From Sceloporus undulatus (lineage: Eukaryota > Chordata > Lepidosauria > Squamata > Phrynosomatidae): a stretch of DNA of 64,000 bases. How positions within the stretch are numbered: the stretch's first letter is position 1; each line of letters starts with the position of its first letter. The stretch is from NCBI RefSeq assembly GCF_019175285.1, contig NC_056526.1:125203271-125267270 (forward strand), given 5' to 3'. The notes under the pieces are model-generated. The model was not told the DNA's origin. It was given only the letters and a program-made list of their open reading frames with translations, and did no database searches. Position numbers and translations under genes: made by a program. Shown here piece by piece: positions 44,254-53,350 of the stretch.

Positions 44254-44545
44254 TTATCACACAGGAGGAAATTAGGAGTTTAAGCAGTATTTAACCCATG
44301 AAAATCACACAACTGACATTAAAACGCAGTTCAAATGAGATTAACACAAGAGCCATTATCCCGTGAATAACCAGGGAATAACCAGCAAAAAGTCATTCAC
44401 GGGAAAATCTCGTGAATAATTTGCTGCTGTTTCTTGGCACTTTTATCATTTTTCATCTTGATGTCATGTGAAAACCATTAGCGCAATTGTGGGATTATCA
44501 TGGGTTAATCACTGTTTATACTTCCAATTGTCCCCCGTGTGATAA
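44254..44545. mobile_element. MITE with TTATCACAC ends, second copy
   Basis: The left end TTATCACACAGGAGGAAATT and the right end CCAATTGTCCCCCGTGTGAT (then AA) are inverted over about 20 bp. Flanks are AAT and ACT. Internal inverted repeats include CGTGAATAA / TTATTCACG. 292 bp. Confidence 0.75.
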
Positions 44546-44591
44546 ACTCCTAGGTGTCGATAGCTGTACCTGCCGAAATGTCCTTTTCAGC

Positions 44592-44815
44592 ATAGTGTAT
44601 TGTGTGAGTGGGTGGCTGGGTGCTCTCACTTCACCTGTTGACTCCATGGATTTCACTGGGTTTTCTTAGGCAAGGAATACTCAGAGGTGGGTTTGACAGT
44701 TCCTTCCTCTGAAATATAGCCTACAGTACCTGGTATTCCTTGGCAGCCTCCCAACCAAATACTAACCAGAGCTGACCCTACTCAGCATCCCCGATCAGAT
44801 AGGATATGGCGCCTT
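44592..44815 (-). mobile_element. 5S rRNA-derived SINE, antisense
   Basis: 44717-44812 is the reverse complement of 5S rRNA (AGCCTACAGTACCTGGTATT, CCAAATACTAACCAGAGCTG, ACCCTACTCAGCATCCCCGA). The body lies at 44592-44700 (CACTTCACCTGTTGACTCCA, GGGTTTTCTTAGGCAAGGAA). Confidence 0.8.
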
Positions 44816-44827
44816 CAGGGTTATCAT

Positions 44828-45303
44828 TGTTGTTGAGTGCTACCAACTCAGGGCAACCTTAAGGTGAACCTGTCATAGGGTTTTCTTGGGAAGTTTCTTC
44901 AGAGGGTGTTTGCCATTGTCATCCTCTGAGGCCGATAGGGTGTGACTTGCTCAAGCTCACCCAGTGGGTTTCCATGGCTCAGCATGAATATACTTTATTA
45001 CAGTCGAAGATCAGCATACATGACTGAGCAGGGATTTGAACCCTGAGTGTGGTGTAGTAGTTTGAGTGTTAGACTCTGTGGAACAGAGCTCCAGTCCCAG
45101 CTCGGCCATGAAACCCACTGGGTCATCCTGGGCAAGTCACACACTCTCAGCCTCAGAGGATGGCAATGGCAAAGACACTCCTCTGAAGACACTTGCCAAG
45201 AAACCCTTGTGTTATGTTTGCCGTAAGTCAGAAACGACTTGAAGGCACACAACACACACATTCTAGAGTCATCGTACAATATTCAAACTACTACACCACC
45301 CTG
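44828..45303. mobile_element. two tRNA-derived SINEs, one inserted in the other
   Basis: The outer SINE is antisense: 44828-45047 (TTCTTGGGAAGTTTCTTCAG ... GGGATTTGAACCCTG) and then 45264-45303 (ATATTCAAACTACTACACCA). The inner SINE is sense at about 45048-45263 (GTGGTGTAGTAGTTTGAGTG ... GTCAGAAACGACTTGAAGGC). The outer SINE's head resumes right after the inner tail, which shows the order of insertion. Confidence 0.8.
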
Positions 45304-45400
45304 TTAAAAGTGGATGACCAGAGGCCCTCCATTTTCCTAAACCTGTCCTCCATTTCAACCTTCTTTCCAGGAGAAATTCCAAAACATCATTTTGGGCATG
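45304..45400 (+). repeat. GGTGACCAGA-family repeat, partial
   Basis: GGATGACCAGAGGCCCTCCA, TTTCCAGGAGAAATTCCAAA and CATCATTTTGGGCATGAC follow the order of 50510-50730. Confidence 0.6.
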
Positions 45401-45406
45401 ACTACG

Positions 45407-46175
45407 GTCTGAAACACACTGCAGAAATAATTCAGTTTGAGACCACTTTAGCTGCCCTAGCTCAGTGCTATGGAATCCTGGGAATTATAGTTTGTTGTGG
45501 CACCAGAGTATCGGGTGGTAGAGCTTGTTGTGATGTAACAAAGAATTAAACATATTTAAAAAGATAAAAGTGTTTAAAATATAGGAATAGTAAGTAATAA
45601 GTAATACTTTTTGGCCATGGTGATACAAGAACAAAGGAAAATGGCTGAGTCCTTGCCAGGATTGTAGCATATAAAGGCTGTATCCACACTGCAGAAATAA
45701 TCCGGTTTGATACCACTTTAACTGCCACAGCTCAATGCTATAGAATCCTGCAAATTGCAATTTGTTGTGGCCCTAGAGCTCTCAGACAGAGAAAGCTCCA
45801 TCACAAAACCACAATCCCCAGAATTCCCTTGTATTGAGCCATGGCAATTAAAGTGGTATCAAACCGGGTTATTTCTGCAGTGCGAATAGTGGACACAGCC
45901 TTTATGAGGATTCCTTAGCATTGAGCCATGGCAGTTATCAAAGTGGTATCAAACCGGATTATTTCTGCAGTGTGTTTTGGATCTATGAATCTGGAGACCA
46001 GGTTCAGATGATGATGATGATGATGGGAAATGTAGTCCTGTGAGACATTTAGCCTTCTCCGTCAGAGAGAGCTCTGGTGCCACAACAAACTACAATTCCC
46101 AGCACTCCCTAGCACTGGGGGCCAAGGTAGTTAAAGCGGTCTCAAACTGGATTATTTCTGCGGTGTGTTTTGGAC
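45407..46175. mobile_element. cluster of palindromic MITEs (GCAGAAATAATCC family)
   Basis: Four copies in 770 bp just before the MICU3 promoter: a left half at 45407-45510, a full palindromic copy at 45676-45900 (GGCTGTATCCACACTGCAGA ... GTGGACACAGCC, flanked by ATAAA and TTTAT), a right end at 45917-45980, and a right half at 46061-46172. The arms share CCGGTTTGATACCACTTTAA and CCCAGAATTCC. Further pieces are at 25930, 43905, 46866, 47855, 50750 and 51316. Probably hAT-derived, but the class is not proven. Confidence 0.8.
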
Positions 46176-46249
46176 CTATGAATTGTTGTTGTTGTAAACA
46201 TATAGTTTCGTGAGGTATTTAGTTCTTTCACAAGGTGTAACGGTCCTTC

Positions 46250-46475
46250 CTCTCTGAGAGGGGGAGAGATAAACACGGGAGGCGTGCGAGGGCGGCCTCT
46301 GAGGGAAGGCGAGGAAATAACGGCCATTTTAGGTGAGGGCGGAGGGAGGCTCTCGCGTCTCGCGCGTCCAACTCTCGCGAGATTTCCGCTCCGCCGCCGC
46401 CTCCGCTGCTCCTGTGGCTCCTGCTGCTGTCACCCGCCGCATCAGTCAGTCAGTCCTGTCAGTCGGAGCGGCGCG
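46250..46475 (+). promoter_or_regulatory. MICU3: MICU3 CpG-island promoter
   Basis: An abrupt rise in G+C and CpG from about 46250. It contains CGGCCATTTTAGG at 46320-46332, a YY1-like core, and the TCTCGCGAGA palindrome at 46373-46382. No TATA box is seen. The leader includes a CAGT repeat (ATCAGTCAGTCAGTCC) at 46441-46456. This composition fits a housekeeping-type nuclear promoter. Confidence 0.75.
46373..46382. promoter_or_regulatory. TCTCGCGAGA promoter motif
   Basis: A perfect 10-bp palindrome 94 bp upstream of the MICU3 ATG. The motif is known from TATA-less CpG promoters and is linked to ZBTB33 (Kaiso) binding. Confidence 0.8.
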
Positions 46476-46814
46476 ATGGCAGCGCTGAGAGGCGTCCTGC
46501 TGCGATGGCGGCGTCGGCGTTGCAGCATCGGCATCAGTAGCGGGAGCAGCGTCTCCTCAGAGCCTCTTCCCTGCCGCCATCGCCGGCTGTTTCTGTGGAG
46601 CCTGAGAGCGAGCGAGGGCAGCGAAGGAGCGCCGGGAAGGCTGAGCGCAGCCTTGGTAGCCGGGGCGACTGGCGGGGCTGCGGCGTGGTTCCTCTGCCAG
46701 CGCTTCTACGGCCAGCGGGAGCCCCAGGGCCCGAGGAGGGCGGAGGCGGCAGCCAGAGAGGCCGCCCGGGGGCTGCTGCCCATCCCTGTGGCCGCGGCCG
46801 CCAAGGAGGCGACG
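46476..46814 (+). CDS. MICU3: MICU3 exon 1 (mitochondrial calcium uptake family member 3)
   Basis: Encodes the first 113 residues, MAALRGVLLRWRRRRC... to GLLPIPVAAAAKEAT, ending at a GTAGGG donor in phase 0. The start MAALR and the end LLPIPVAAA.KE match human MICU3 (MAALRRLL... GMLPIPVAAAKETV). The middle is poorly conserved, as it is among vertebrates. Residues 1-40 are rich in Arg and Ser without acidic residues, like a mitochondrial targeting sequence. LSAALVAGATGGAAAWFLCQ at 57-76 is a likely membrane segment. In the family, MICU3 is an EF-hand protein of the intermembrane space that pairs with MICU1 and enhances calcium uptake by the uniporter, mainly in nerve and muscle. The EF-hand exons lie beyond this window. 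The ATG has a strong context (G at -3, G at +4). The same frame stays open upstream to 46284, but no conserved residues lie there. Confidence 0.9.
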
Positions 46815-47149
46815 GTAGGGCAAAGGGAGGGCAGGGGAGGGCAGGGGGTGCTCACCGCGGAACGAACCCGGTTTCATGCCGCTTTGGCTCAAGGCAGCGG
46901 GATTCTGGGAATGGTCTTTGTGGAAACACCACCAACAAAAAGGGGAATAAAAGAAAGAAGTTAGGGAATGATATAAAAGCAATACATTCTATTATATTTC
47001 ATACATATATATATAATATTCTCTGTATGTGTGTGTGTTTGTTTGATATAGATTTTATATAGTGTATAATTTTATATATATATATATATATTTACTGTAT
47101 ATAATATTTTAAAATAGTATATATTATAATATTCTATTATATTACATAG

Positions 47150-47570
47150 AATCATAGAGCTGGAAGAGACCCCAAGGGCCATCCAGTCCAACCCCATTCT
47201 GCCCTGCAGGAACTCTCAATCAAAGCATCCCTGGCAGATGGCCATCCAGCCTCTGTTTGAAGACTTCTAAGGAAGGAGACTCCACTACACTCTGAGGGAG
47301 TTTGTTCCACTGTCGAACAGCCCTTACTGTCAGGAAGTTCTTCCTAATGTTGAGGTGGAATCTCTTTTCCTGCAGCAGAAAACAAGCTTGCTCCCTCCTC
47401 AATATGACATCCCTTCAAATATTTAAACAGGGCTATCATCATATCACCTCTTAACCTTTTAGTCGCCCTCCTTTGGACAGACTCTAGTTTCTCCACATCC
47501 TTTTTGAATTGTGGCACCCAGAACTGGACACAATATTCCAGGTGGGGCAGGATAGAGTGGCACTATGACT
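47150..47570 (-). mobile_element. CR1 LINE 3' end
   Basis: The minus strand encodes [20 protein letters not shown], then LPQSVVESPSLEVFKQRLDG, the CR1 ORF2 C-terminus (..RRNFFTVR.VR.WN.LP..VV..PSLE.FK..LD). The 3' UTR ends at 47150 with the complement of TAGAATCATAGAGCTGGAAG and an ATTCTATG-type end. 5'-truncated. Confidence 0.9.
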
Positions 47571-47854
47571 TCCCTTGATCTAGACACTATACTTCTATTG
47601 ATGCTGCCTAAAACAACAAAAAAGGGTATTGTACCTAACAGAGAAAAGAAAGAAGTTAGGTAATGATAAAAGTAATATATTCCATAACAAGGGTATCAAC
47701 AATGTTTGTTAGATGCTCAGTTTCCATTAAAAACAAAGGTATCATGTGCAGACTTTGTCTTACATAAAGAACCTAAAATGTACAGTTAGAGGATGCAATT
47801 ACAAAGAGCCTTAAAAATGACAATCAATTTTTGTAATTCAGTTTCTGTTGCCGT

Positions 47855-47946
47855 AACACACAAGCGTTCCCAGAATTCCACGGCCTTAAGCCACTGCTGT
47901 CAAAGCAGTGTGAAACCAGATTAATTCCATAGTGCAGATGCAGCCA
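47855..47946 (-). mobile_element. palindromic MITE (GCAGAAATAATCC family), half copy
   Basis: CCCAGAATTCCACGGCCTTA, GTGTGAAACCAGATTAATTC and GTGCAGATGCAGCC follow the right half of 45676-45900. Confidence 0.65.
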
Positions 47947-48104
47947 CAGACAGCACCTCCTTCGTAGTGGTTCGGATGTCAGACTGCGACTCTGGGTTCA
48001 AATCCCAGGTCTTTCATTGGACGAGTCACACTCTCTCAGCATCAGGGGAAGGCAGTGGAAAACCTCCTCTGAACAAATCTTGCCCAGGAAACCCCAGGAT
48101 TGGT

Positions 48105-48111
48105 TACTACT

Positions 48112-48142
<31 letters not shown>

Positions 48143-48196
48143 TTAATAATGTCACCCCTTCTCCCAAAACTGGGACTCAGAGCAGCTTGCAACATT
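48105..48196 (-). mobile_element. L2-like tail, antisense, with (AAT)n
   Basis: (AAT)n at 48112-48150, then GTCACCCCTTCTCCCAAAAC, TGGGACTCAGAGCAGCTTGC. Confidence 0.7.
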
Positions 48197-48199
48197 AAA

Positions 48200-48430
48200 A
48201 AGAGCCCTGGAGCTGCAGTGGTTAAAATGCCTGTCCTGCTGCCACTCACTCACAAACCACAAGGTTGGGAGTTCAATACTAGCCAGGGGCTCAGGGTCGA
48301 CTTAGTTCCACGGTCACTAAAATGAGTACCCAGCATGTTGGGGGCAATGAGCTTACACATTGTAAACCACTTAGGGAGTGCTTAAGTGCACTGGTAAGCA
48401 GTATAGAAATGTACTTGCCGTTGTTATTCC
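48200..48430 (+). mobile_element. tRNA-derived SINE (second type)
   Basis: CTGCAGTGGTTAAAATGCCT (A box region), ACAAGGTTGGGAGTTCAATA (B box region), GCCAGGGGCTCAGGGTCGAC, GTAAACCACTTAGGGAGTGC, CTTGCCGTTGTTATT. Same family as 12792-13290. Confidence 0.85.
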
Positions 48431-48438
48431 TAAAAAAC

Positions 48439-48792
48439 AGTACATGGGTCCCTTCACATTTTCTAGGGTTAGAGGCACAGGACCCCCATGAATGTGGGGA
48501 AACCGCAAATAACAAAAACACTGTTTTTGCCTGAGATAACACCTCTCTAGGAATCTCTAGCTCCTCCAGGGCAACTCTCTGGTCAACATCTGCCAGACAT
48601 TGGCCATAGATTTGCCCTTGAGGAGCTACAAAGGCCAAGTGGAGTCTTTTCTCTAGGAATCTCTAGGTCCTTCGGTGCAACTTTTGGTACAAGTTGACCA
48701 TAGAGTTGTGCTGGAGGACCTAGGTATTCCTAGAGAGAACATATTAATAAAATCTGTGAATAACCAAAGCTACAAATGAGGAGGGATGAGTG
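48439..48792 (-). mobile_element. MITE, third copy of the 7163 family
   Basis: In reverse orientation: GGGTCCCTTCACATTTTC at the left, GACCTAGGTATTCCTAGAGA inside, AAAGCTACAAATGAGGAGGG at the right. Longer internal repeats than the first copy. Confidence 0.7.
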
Positions 48793-48858
48793 TATAATTA
48801 ATTAGGTTTGCCTCAGAGTCACCCATAAGTCAGGAATGATTTGAAGGTCCATCACCAC

Positions 48859-49366
48859 AATGAATTGATAAATTTATCAAGGACAGTGCTAAATGAAAAG
48901 AGACATATTTAAAGACATTACAAATAACTTAGGTAGAAAAAAAATCAACCCATGTTGATTGAGTTAAGAAGTTTGGTAATGATAGAGGTATGAGTGAAGG
49001 TAAGAATGATTGGGAGATCTATGAGGGATTGGGAAGACCGGACGATTGAATGGTTGAAGGGTGAATTCTGTGATTTATATAAATCTAAATATTTGTCAAG
49101 TAAACTCAACTGTGCTGAATGCTGTATTTTTTATGCTGTCAAAATGTGGAAAAAATGAAATTAAAACAACAACAACAACAATAACAAATTGATAAGTCCC
49201 AGGGAATCCCAGTCTCACTAACGTGAATCCAGTTTTTCTTACAGAACTGACAGGACGCATTTATCATTTCAGATCCTTATAAAATTAACATCCAGATGCA
49301 ACTCATGGGACAAATATATACATTCCTGATACTGTTTAGAAATCTTGGTTAATTAGCTAGAAGGTG
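48859..49366. other. intronic, nothing recognised
   Basis: A short (AAC)n is at 49165-49190. No exon. Confidence 0.45.
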
Positions 49367-49590
49367 ACCAGATATCCTAACTGCAAAGGAAGACAAGGCA
49401 CTGCAAAATGGAGGACCTTCAAGAAAAATGGAGGGGTAACCATGTAAAAAGCTCAAAACACTCATATAAATGTAAATCCATGCTTCTTAGTCCTGCTCAA
49501 AATGGAGAACCTTTTGGAATTCCTCCTGGACATAAGGTTGAATTGGAGGACATGTCCTGGGAAAGGAGGACCAAGTCTGGTCACTTGGGT
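49367..49590 (-). mobile_element. GGTGACCAGA-family repeat with inverted ends
   Basis: AGGTGACCAGATATCCTAAC at the left, GGACCAAGTCTGGTCACTT at the right. Inside, antisense to 50510-50730: CAAAATGGAGAACCTTTTGG and GGAATTCCTCCTGGACATAA. Confidence 0.7.
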
Positions 49591-49595
49591 TATTT

Positions 49596-49690
49596 ATTTT
49601 ATATTTATTATCTATGTCAAGGATTTATATCCTGCCTTTCTCCCACAGTGGGATTCAAGGCGGGTTACAATAAATCTAAAAAGACAGAAC
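49596..49690 (-). mobile_element. L2-like tail, antisense
   Basis: GGATTTATATCCTGCCTTTC, TCCCACAGTGGGATTCAAGG, CGGGTTACAA. Confidence 0.7.
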
Positions 49691-50200
49691 AGGATTAGAT
49701 GTCAGGAAGGCTTGTTCTTTATGTGTAACAACATCAACTACTCTTTCCCTGGGGAATGGCAGAGGGGGAGCTTTGCCTGGTGAATGCCTGCCTGTCCTCC
49801 CAGTTAACAGGGAAAAGCAAACATCGTAGCAGCAATTTTTGGGGATGGGAGCCTCTTTGCCTCCTCTCCCTTTCTGCAGTGCAATGGACGACCTTTCCTG
49901 CCTTGCTCTTGGATCTTGCTTTGGTCAGCGTCTCTCCTGACAGATGCTGGCAGCGAAGGGGAAAAACAAGAAGAGTGGAGGAAACGATGAGGAAGGCCTT
50001 GGGTCAAGGGAGGCCTCCCAGGCCAGCTTTTAATGGGCTTCCTTTTTGTCACACACAGATCCAACCTTATCTGCAGGGCTGGGGTGGGAAACACTGCCAC
50101 GCCACAGAAATATATGACTAAAAGCGAAATTGTGGATTATTTATGCAAAGGGATCTTGCAGCTCCTTTGCAACTACCTGTGTAAAAGAAGATGTGGCATA
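49691..50200. other. intronic, nothing recognised
   Basis: Moderately GC-rich. The frame 49756-50121 (121 codons) has no recognisable domain. Confidence 0.4.
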
Positions 50201-50445
50201 AGCTTTCCACTGGGTGCCCTTGGACAAGACATATGCTCTCAGCCTCAGAGGAAGGCAGTGGCAAAACTCCTCTGAACAAATCTCCAAGTAAGCCCCATGA
50301 TAAGGTTGCCATAAATCAGAAACAAAGTCATAGAATCATGGAATCATAGAGTTGGAAGAGACCGCAAGGGCCATCCAGTTCAACCCCCTGCCGTGCAGGA
50401 AATCTAAATCAAAGCATACAGATGGCCATCCATGAAGGCACACAA
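50201..50445 (+). mobile_element. BovB-tailed SINE with a CR1 insertion
   Basis: SINE parts: 50201-50328 (CCACTGGGTGCCCTTGGACA ... GTTGCCATAAATCAGAAAC) and 50433-50445 (GAAGGCACACAAC). The CR1 piece separates AGAAAC from GAAGGC. Confidence 0.85.
50329..50432 (-). mobile_element. CR1 LINE 3' end, short
   Basis: TCATAGAATCATGGAATCAT, AGAGTTGGAAGAGACCGCAA, GGGCCATCCAGTTCAACCCC. The extreme CR1 3' end with its ATTCTATGATTC-type repeat. Confidence 0.9.
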
Positions 50446-50509
50446 CACACACACACACACTTCACAGTCATAGTCCAACACTCACACCACCCTGTTAAAT
50501 GTGGAGAGG

Positions 50510-50730
50510 GCAGGGTGACCAGACGCTCTCCTTTTCCAAGACGTGTCCTCCATTTTAACCTTCTGTCCAGGAGGAATTTCAAAATGTTCTCCATTTTGAG
50601 CATTACTGAAGCATGAATTTATGTTTATATTAGTGTTTTTAAGCTTTCATTTGGTCATGCCCTATCTTTTTAATGTCCTACATTTTGTGGTGTCTTGTCC
50701 TCCTTAGCTGTTAGGATATCTGGTCAACCT
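50510..50730 (+). mobile_element. GGTGACCAGA-family repeat, complete
   Basis: Left GGGTGACCAGACGCTCTCCT and right GGATATCTGGTCAACC give short inverted ends. The centre has CAAAATGTTCTCCATTTTGA and TGTCCTACATTTTGTGG. Confidence 0.7.
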
Positions 50731-50829
50731 GGCTTTCCTAGACTCAGTACCGCACTACATTGTTGTAACACTATGATTCTACTTTTACAGCTATGGCTGT
50801 CTCCTGTGGAATCCTGGGATTTGCAATTT

Positions 50830-51315
50830 GGTGTTGTTGTGTGCTTTCAAGTCATTTCCAATGTATGGCAACCCTATTCACGGGGTTTTCTTCACAAGAT
50901 TTGTTCAGAGGTTTGCCGTTGCCATTCCCTGAGGCTGAGAGCCTGTGACTTGCCCAACGTCGCACATTAGGTTTTCGTGTCAAGCTGGAAATCGAACCTG
51001 TGTCTGCAGAGCAATGGCTTCATTGTGGGGTAGGGTGCAGGGAGTGTGGAGTGCATCAGGTAACCCCTCCCACATGAAGCCCAATTCGGCTCTTTTCCCC
51101 TTCCGTTGCAGGATGAACAAACATGCACCCTTCCCGGCTGCTTGGTCACTAGGCTTTCTCCCTGGGGAGGAAGCCAGGTGACAGAGCAGCAGGAAAGGCA
51201 AACGTGTGCCTTTCATAGGTGACACCCTCCACACCAGGTGACACCCTAGCTAGTGATGCCACTGTTTCATAGTCATCATCCACCACCCAAACCACTATAC
51301 CACACTGGCTCTCTT
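50830..51315 (-). mobile_element. BovB-tailed SINE interrupted by a GC-rich insert
   Basis: Antisense SINE 50830-51015 (GTGTGCTTTCAAGTCATTTC ... GGAAATCGAACCTGTG) and its head at 51270-51315 (CATAGTCATCATCCACCACC, CAAACCACTATACCACACTG). The ~250-bp insert ends in GATGCCACTG and contains GGTGACACCCTCCACACCAG, suggesting a hAT-type MITE. Confidence 0.7.
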
Positions 51316-51460
51316 GCAGTTTAGGGAGAGCATTTATAATTCTCAGCCAGAGAGCTGCTGGACCTCAGTAAACTACAATCCCCAGAATGCCACAGGAGGC
51401 AGCCATAGCAGTCGCAGTGAAATAATAGGCTATAATGTCGGCTAAAATGTAGTGCAATCT
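51316..51460. mobile_element. palindromic MITE (GCAGAAATAATCC family), worn
   Basis: ATAATTCTCAGCCAGAGAGC, AGTAAACTACAATCCCCAGA and ATGCCACAGGAGGCAGCCAT follow the centre of 45676-45900. Another worn piece lies at 50750-50835. Confidence 0.55.
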
Positions 51461-52910
51461 ACATGGATGATTGATTAGATTGAAGCCTTGATGGCTTCGA
51501 TGTCATCAATTATTTTTAACAAAGACAATCTGAAAAAATAAGTAGCAGAGGTTTCCATTTGATATTTGTACAAATCTGTTCCATTTTACCTTCATGCCAT
51601 GAGAAGCTGTGATGACTTGTCTTCCCATTGCGTCCTGGATACAACAGGATAGCCATGCCCTTTATGAGTGGTTCTGTGTCCCTTTTATTGTCCCAAAACT
51701 TTCTCATATTTTGACCACCTAGTTGAAAATTATATTTACTGTCTTTTTCACTTTGTCAGTGATACTTCACATCATGCTCAGGTAGTTACATATGGAAGAA
51801 GGATTTTGCAGTCTGGGGAAGATAACCACAGGGCAGATTATTTTTATCTACTTTTTAAAACTGACCTTGGCAGGGAAAATATATCAAGTTGCCAGTTGAT
51901 TTGTGTTAATGGTTTTGAAATCTGAGCAGCATTACAGCATGTCTTTTAGATTTGTTTATGTAATGGTGAATATTGAAGGCGACTGAGGAAATAAATATTT
52001 ATAAATCACTGTGGACATTGCCATTCTTACAATAAATAATATATACAGTAATAATATTCTTACATTGCAGGTACACAACAGTGGCTATTGCGTGTCTGTT
52101 AACAGTGTTTTGCTTGTCAAAATAATTGCATTTATAATTTTTGACATATGTGTTATATGCATGTCTATATTCCATTTGAGGAAGCTTGGGCTTTTATCAT
52201 TTGTTCTGCATGATTATGTCAGCTTCTCCAAATGCAGTTTGTGTGATGCAGCCATATAGTGTCGTCATTTGGCTTCAGATAAATATTTCATAACAGTAAT
52301 CTTCTTTGTTCAGGTTGTTCTGCTCTTCCAGGAGGGACCAAAGTGCACTCTTAAGTATTGTTAAAAATTTAGGATGCTTGTCTGGGCATAAGCAGTATAA
52401 GATTATTATTGTTATTGTTATTGTTATTATTATTATTATTATGTTACTGATAGGTAGAATGAGAGTTTGAAATTAATTTGCTAATTGATTCACTAATTTT
52501 TAAAAAAAATTATTTCACCAAACTTTCTAGATTTACTTTAATGAATTATTTTGTTGGGATTCATTTGGGTATGGGCCTACCTTTCAGTTATATTCAGTAA
52601 AACAGGACAGTCTGCTGGTTCAAGTTGAAGAAATAATATAACTGGAGGAAGTATGTCACCTGGCTCTTTTTTTAGACAGTATAAATGTATTATAAAACCT
52701 TACAGATTTAGATTTGTATAAATATCTGAAGCAGTTACATATACCTTGCCAAAAGACTTGATGGGTCTGGTGCTGAAACAGATTGACATAGCTATGTTCT
52801 GTACCTGAAGAGGACTGTAAGTGCTTTAACAGTGTTTAGCAAGGAAACTGTCTAATCAAAAAGATTGTATGTACAGCGCTCTGTAAATTTACAGCGCTTT
52901 ATAAATAAAG

Positions 52911-52945
<35 letters not shown>

Positions 52946-53124
52946 CTAATCATTCTCCCTTTTCATGTTTGCCTTCCTGTTTGATTCTTCTGCCTCTGCC
53001 GCCATCCGTTTGTTTTATGTTTTGAGAGACAAGCATTTTATGAAATATGAAATGCCTATTACTGTTGATGTGCATAGTAGTAATAATAAGCAGGAAAGAT
53101 AGTAAGTAATAATTGAATGATGTT
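51461..53124. other. intronic, mostly single-copy
   Basis: Holds a (TTA)n tract at 52395-52441, the SINE-like tail GTACAGCGCTCTGTAAATTT at 52872-52911, and an (AAT)n tract at 52912-52942. No exon recognised. Confidence 0.45.
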
Positions 53125-53350
53125 GTTGTAATTGTATGCCTTCAAGTAGTTTCTGACCTTCAGTGACCCTGTCACAGGGCTGTCTTGGCAAGATTTGTTC
53201 AGAGGAGGTTTTGCCTTTGCCTCCTTTGAGGCTGAGAGAGTGTGACTTGTCACTTAAGGTCACCCAGTCGTTTTGACAGCCTAACAGAGATTCGAACCCT
53301 GGTCTCCAGAGTCATAGTCCTGTGCTCAAACTAGCTCACCATACTGACTC
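53125..53350 (-). mobile_element. tRNA-derived SINE with BovB-like tail, antisense
   Basis: TGTATGCCTTCAAGTAGTTT, CTTGGCAAGATTTGTTCAGA, AAGGTCACCCAGTCG, GATTCGAACCCTGGTCTCCA, near full length. Confidence 0.88.

Larger units (their letters stand above)
47955..48858 (+). mobile_element. BovB-tailed SINE split by three later insertions
   Basis: The SINE starts at 47955 (TAGTGGTTCGGATGTCAGAC, GGGTTCAAATCCC, GTCACACTCTCTCAGCATCA) and stops at about 48105. Its tail reappears 700 bp on at 48808-48858 (GAGTCACCCATAAGTCAGGA, ATGATTTGAAGG). Between them lie an L2 tail (48105-48196), a second SINE type (48200-48430) and a MITE (48439-48792). Confidence 0.75.

Noticed and set aside
46284-46475. N-terminal extension of the MICU3 frame upstream of 46476
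   Set aside because: The frame is open because of GC richness. The conserved N-terminus MAALR begins at 46476 with a strong start context.
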